Of a stretch of DNA of 6,009 nt, positions 4,988 to 6,009 are shown one piece after another. Position numbers and translations under genes: made by a program. The DNA is from Actinomycetospora sp. (GTDB taxonomy: Bacteria; Actinomycetota; Actinomycetes; Mycobacteriales; Pseudonocardiaceae), in assembly GCA_025925615.1 (NCBI GenBank), contig JAICLN010000265.1, positions 1-6,009 of the forward strand, in the 5' to 3' direction. Position 1 is the stretch's first letter, and each line of letters starts with the position of its first letter. The notes under the pieces are model-generated. The model searched no databases. It was not told the DNA's origin and saw nothing but the letters and a program-made list of their open reading frames with translations.

Positions 4988-6009
4988 ATGGGCGTCCGCA
5001 CCTGGCTCGGCGAATGGCCGATGTTCCGGCAGGCGACCGGCCCGGACCCGCTCGGGCGCGGCGCGGCCGTCGAGAGCCCGCGCACGAAGGCCGTCAGCCC
5101 CCGCACGAACGCCGCCGACGAGGTCGTCAAGTCGGTGTGCCCGTACTGCGCGGTCGGCTGCGGGCAGAACGTCTACGTACGCGACGGGAGGGTCACCCAG
5201 ATCGAGGGCGACCCGGACTCGCCGGTCTCGCGCGGCCGGCTCTGCCCGAAGGGCTCGGCGTCCACCTCGTTGGTGACCTCCCCGAGCCGGGTGACGACGG
5301 TGCGCTACCGGCGCCCGTACGGCACCGAGTGGGAGGACCTCGACCTCGACACGGCGACGGACATGATCGCCGACCGCGTCATCGACGCCCGCCGGCGCGG
5401 CTGGCAGGACACCGACGACGAGGGCCGCGTCCTGCGGCGCACGCTGGGCTTCTCGAGCCTGGGCGGGGCGACGCTGGACAACGAGGAGAACTACCTCATC
5501 AAGAAGCTGTTCATGGCGCTCGGCGCGATCCAGGTGGAGAACCAGGCGCGCATTTGACACAGCTCCACCGTCCCCGGTCTGGGGACCAGCTTCGGCCGCG
5601 GAGGGGCCTCGAACTTCCAGCAGGACCTGATCCACTCGGACTGCATCGTCATCGAGGGCTCGAACATGGCGGAGGCCCACCCGGTGGGCTTCCAGTGGGT
5701 GATGGAGGCGAAGCGCCGCGGCGCGAAGATCATCCACGTGGACCCGCGGTTCACGCGCACCTCGGCGGTCGCCGACCTGCACGTCCCGCTCCGGGCCGGT
5801 GCGGACATCGCGTTCCTCGGCGGGCTGATCAGCTACGTGCTGGAGAACGGCCTCGACTTCCGCGAGTACGTCGAGACCTTCACCAACGCGGCCGACATCG
5901 TCGGTGAGGAGTTCGTCGACACCGAGGACATGGCCGGGCTCTTCTCCGGCTACGACGCCGAGACCGGGCGCTACGACCCCATCAGCTGGCAGCTCGAGGG
6001 CGTCGCCTA
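4988..6009 (+). CDS. fdh: Formate dehydrogenase alpha subunit, selenocysteine-containing (3' end beyond window)
   Basis: This is the catalytic subunit of a molybdenum or tungsten bis-MGD formate dehydrogenase, which oxidises formate to CO2 and passes electrons through a [4Fe-4S] cluster. Residues 51-86 hold the cluster motif C-x2-C-x3-C-x27-C (Cys51, 54, 58, 86). Residue 190 is encoded by TGA at 5555-5557, in the context NQARI-Sec-HSSTVPGLGTSFGRG; it is the selenocysteine that ligates the metal and is followed by the conserved active-site His. Reading continues in the same frame to the right edge (about 340 of roughly 1000 residues) through SNMAEAHPVGFQW and HVDPRFTRTS, typical of the molybdopterin domain. 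The N-terminus lacks a twin-arginine signal, unlike E. coli FdnG, suggesting a cytoplasmic enzyme or export by a partner. Electron-transfer subunits would be expected downstream. selC lies just upstream. Confidence 0.96.
5555..5557 (+). other. UGA recoded as selenocysteine (Sec190)
   Basis: The TGA is flanked by uninterrupted homology: ENQARI before it, HSSTVPGLGTSFGRG after it, in one frame. Formate dehydrogenases carry Sec or Cys at exactly this place. A matching tRNA-Sec gene is 630 bp upstream and a SECIS-like hairpin follows. Treating it as a stop would give a meaningless 189-residue fragment. Confidence 0.95.
5555..5591 (+). promoter_or_regulatory. Bacterial SECIS element
   Basis: Downstream of the UGA, GUCCCC (5570-5575) pairs perfectly with GGGGAC (5581-5586) around the loop GGUCU (5576-5580). 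An outer AGCU/AGCU pairing (5561-5564 with 5588-5591) can extend it across an internal loop. The GGUCU loop starts 18 nt after the UGA, the same offset and sequence I recall for E. coli fdhF, where loop G and U bases contact the SelB C-terminal domain. Unlike the E. coli element, no single bulged U is seen in the upper stem. The element lies wholly inside coding sequence. Confidence 0.85.

Overview
The window is very GC-rich with strong third-position G/C bias. It carries an actinobacterial rRNA leader, a WS/DGAT acyltransferase and an actinobacterial-type selenocysteine formate dehydrogenase. Together these point to a high-GC actinobacterium; a Pseudonocardiales-type genome is a reasonable guess, but genus cannot be fixed from the sequence.

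Layout from left to right. Positions 1 to about 170 on the minus strand are the leader of a ribosomal RNA operon whose 16S gene lies beyond the left edge. It shows a boxA antitermination motif and, just upstream of it, a GAAA-capped boxB-like hairpin. Promoter-like sequences for that operon lie between about 185 and 430. A plus-strand tRNA-Arg(UCU) occupies 527-599. Convergent with it is an extended-SDR NAD-dependent epimerase/dehydratase (617-1520, minus), disrupted by one extra base near 1046. A 251-bp gap then leads into a plus-strand WS/DGAT-type acyltransferase (1772-3211). It ends 6 bp from the end of a convergent FGGY gluconokinase (3218-4729, minus).

The most informative part is 4833-6009. 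A complete selenocysteine tRNA gene (selC; UCA anticodon, 6-bp D stem, long variable arm, encoded GCCA end) is followed 59 bp downstream on the same strand by a formate dehydrogenase alpha-subunit gene. That gene has an in-frame UGA at 5555-5557. The UGA is followed by a bacterial SECIS-like hairpin whose loop, GGUCU, begins at the same distance from the UGA as in E. coli fdhF as I remember that sequence. The tRNA that decodes UGA and the mRNA that needs it are therefore adjacent and possibly co-transcribed. The enzyme runs off the right edge. Any ordinary gene call would stop it at residue 189.

The other genes (epimerase, acyltransferase, gluconokinase) form no evident pathway with each other or with the selenoprotein cassette; each looks like its own transcription unit. 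No mobile element, CRISPR array or integrase is visible.
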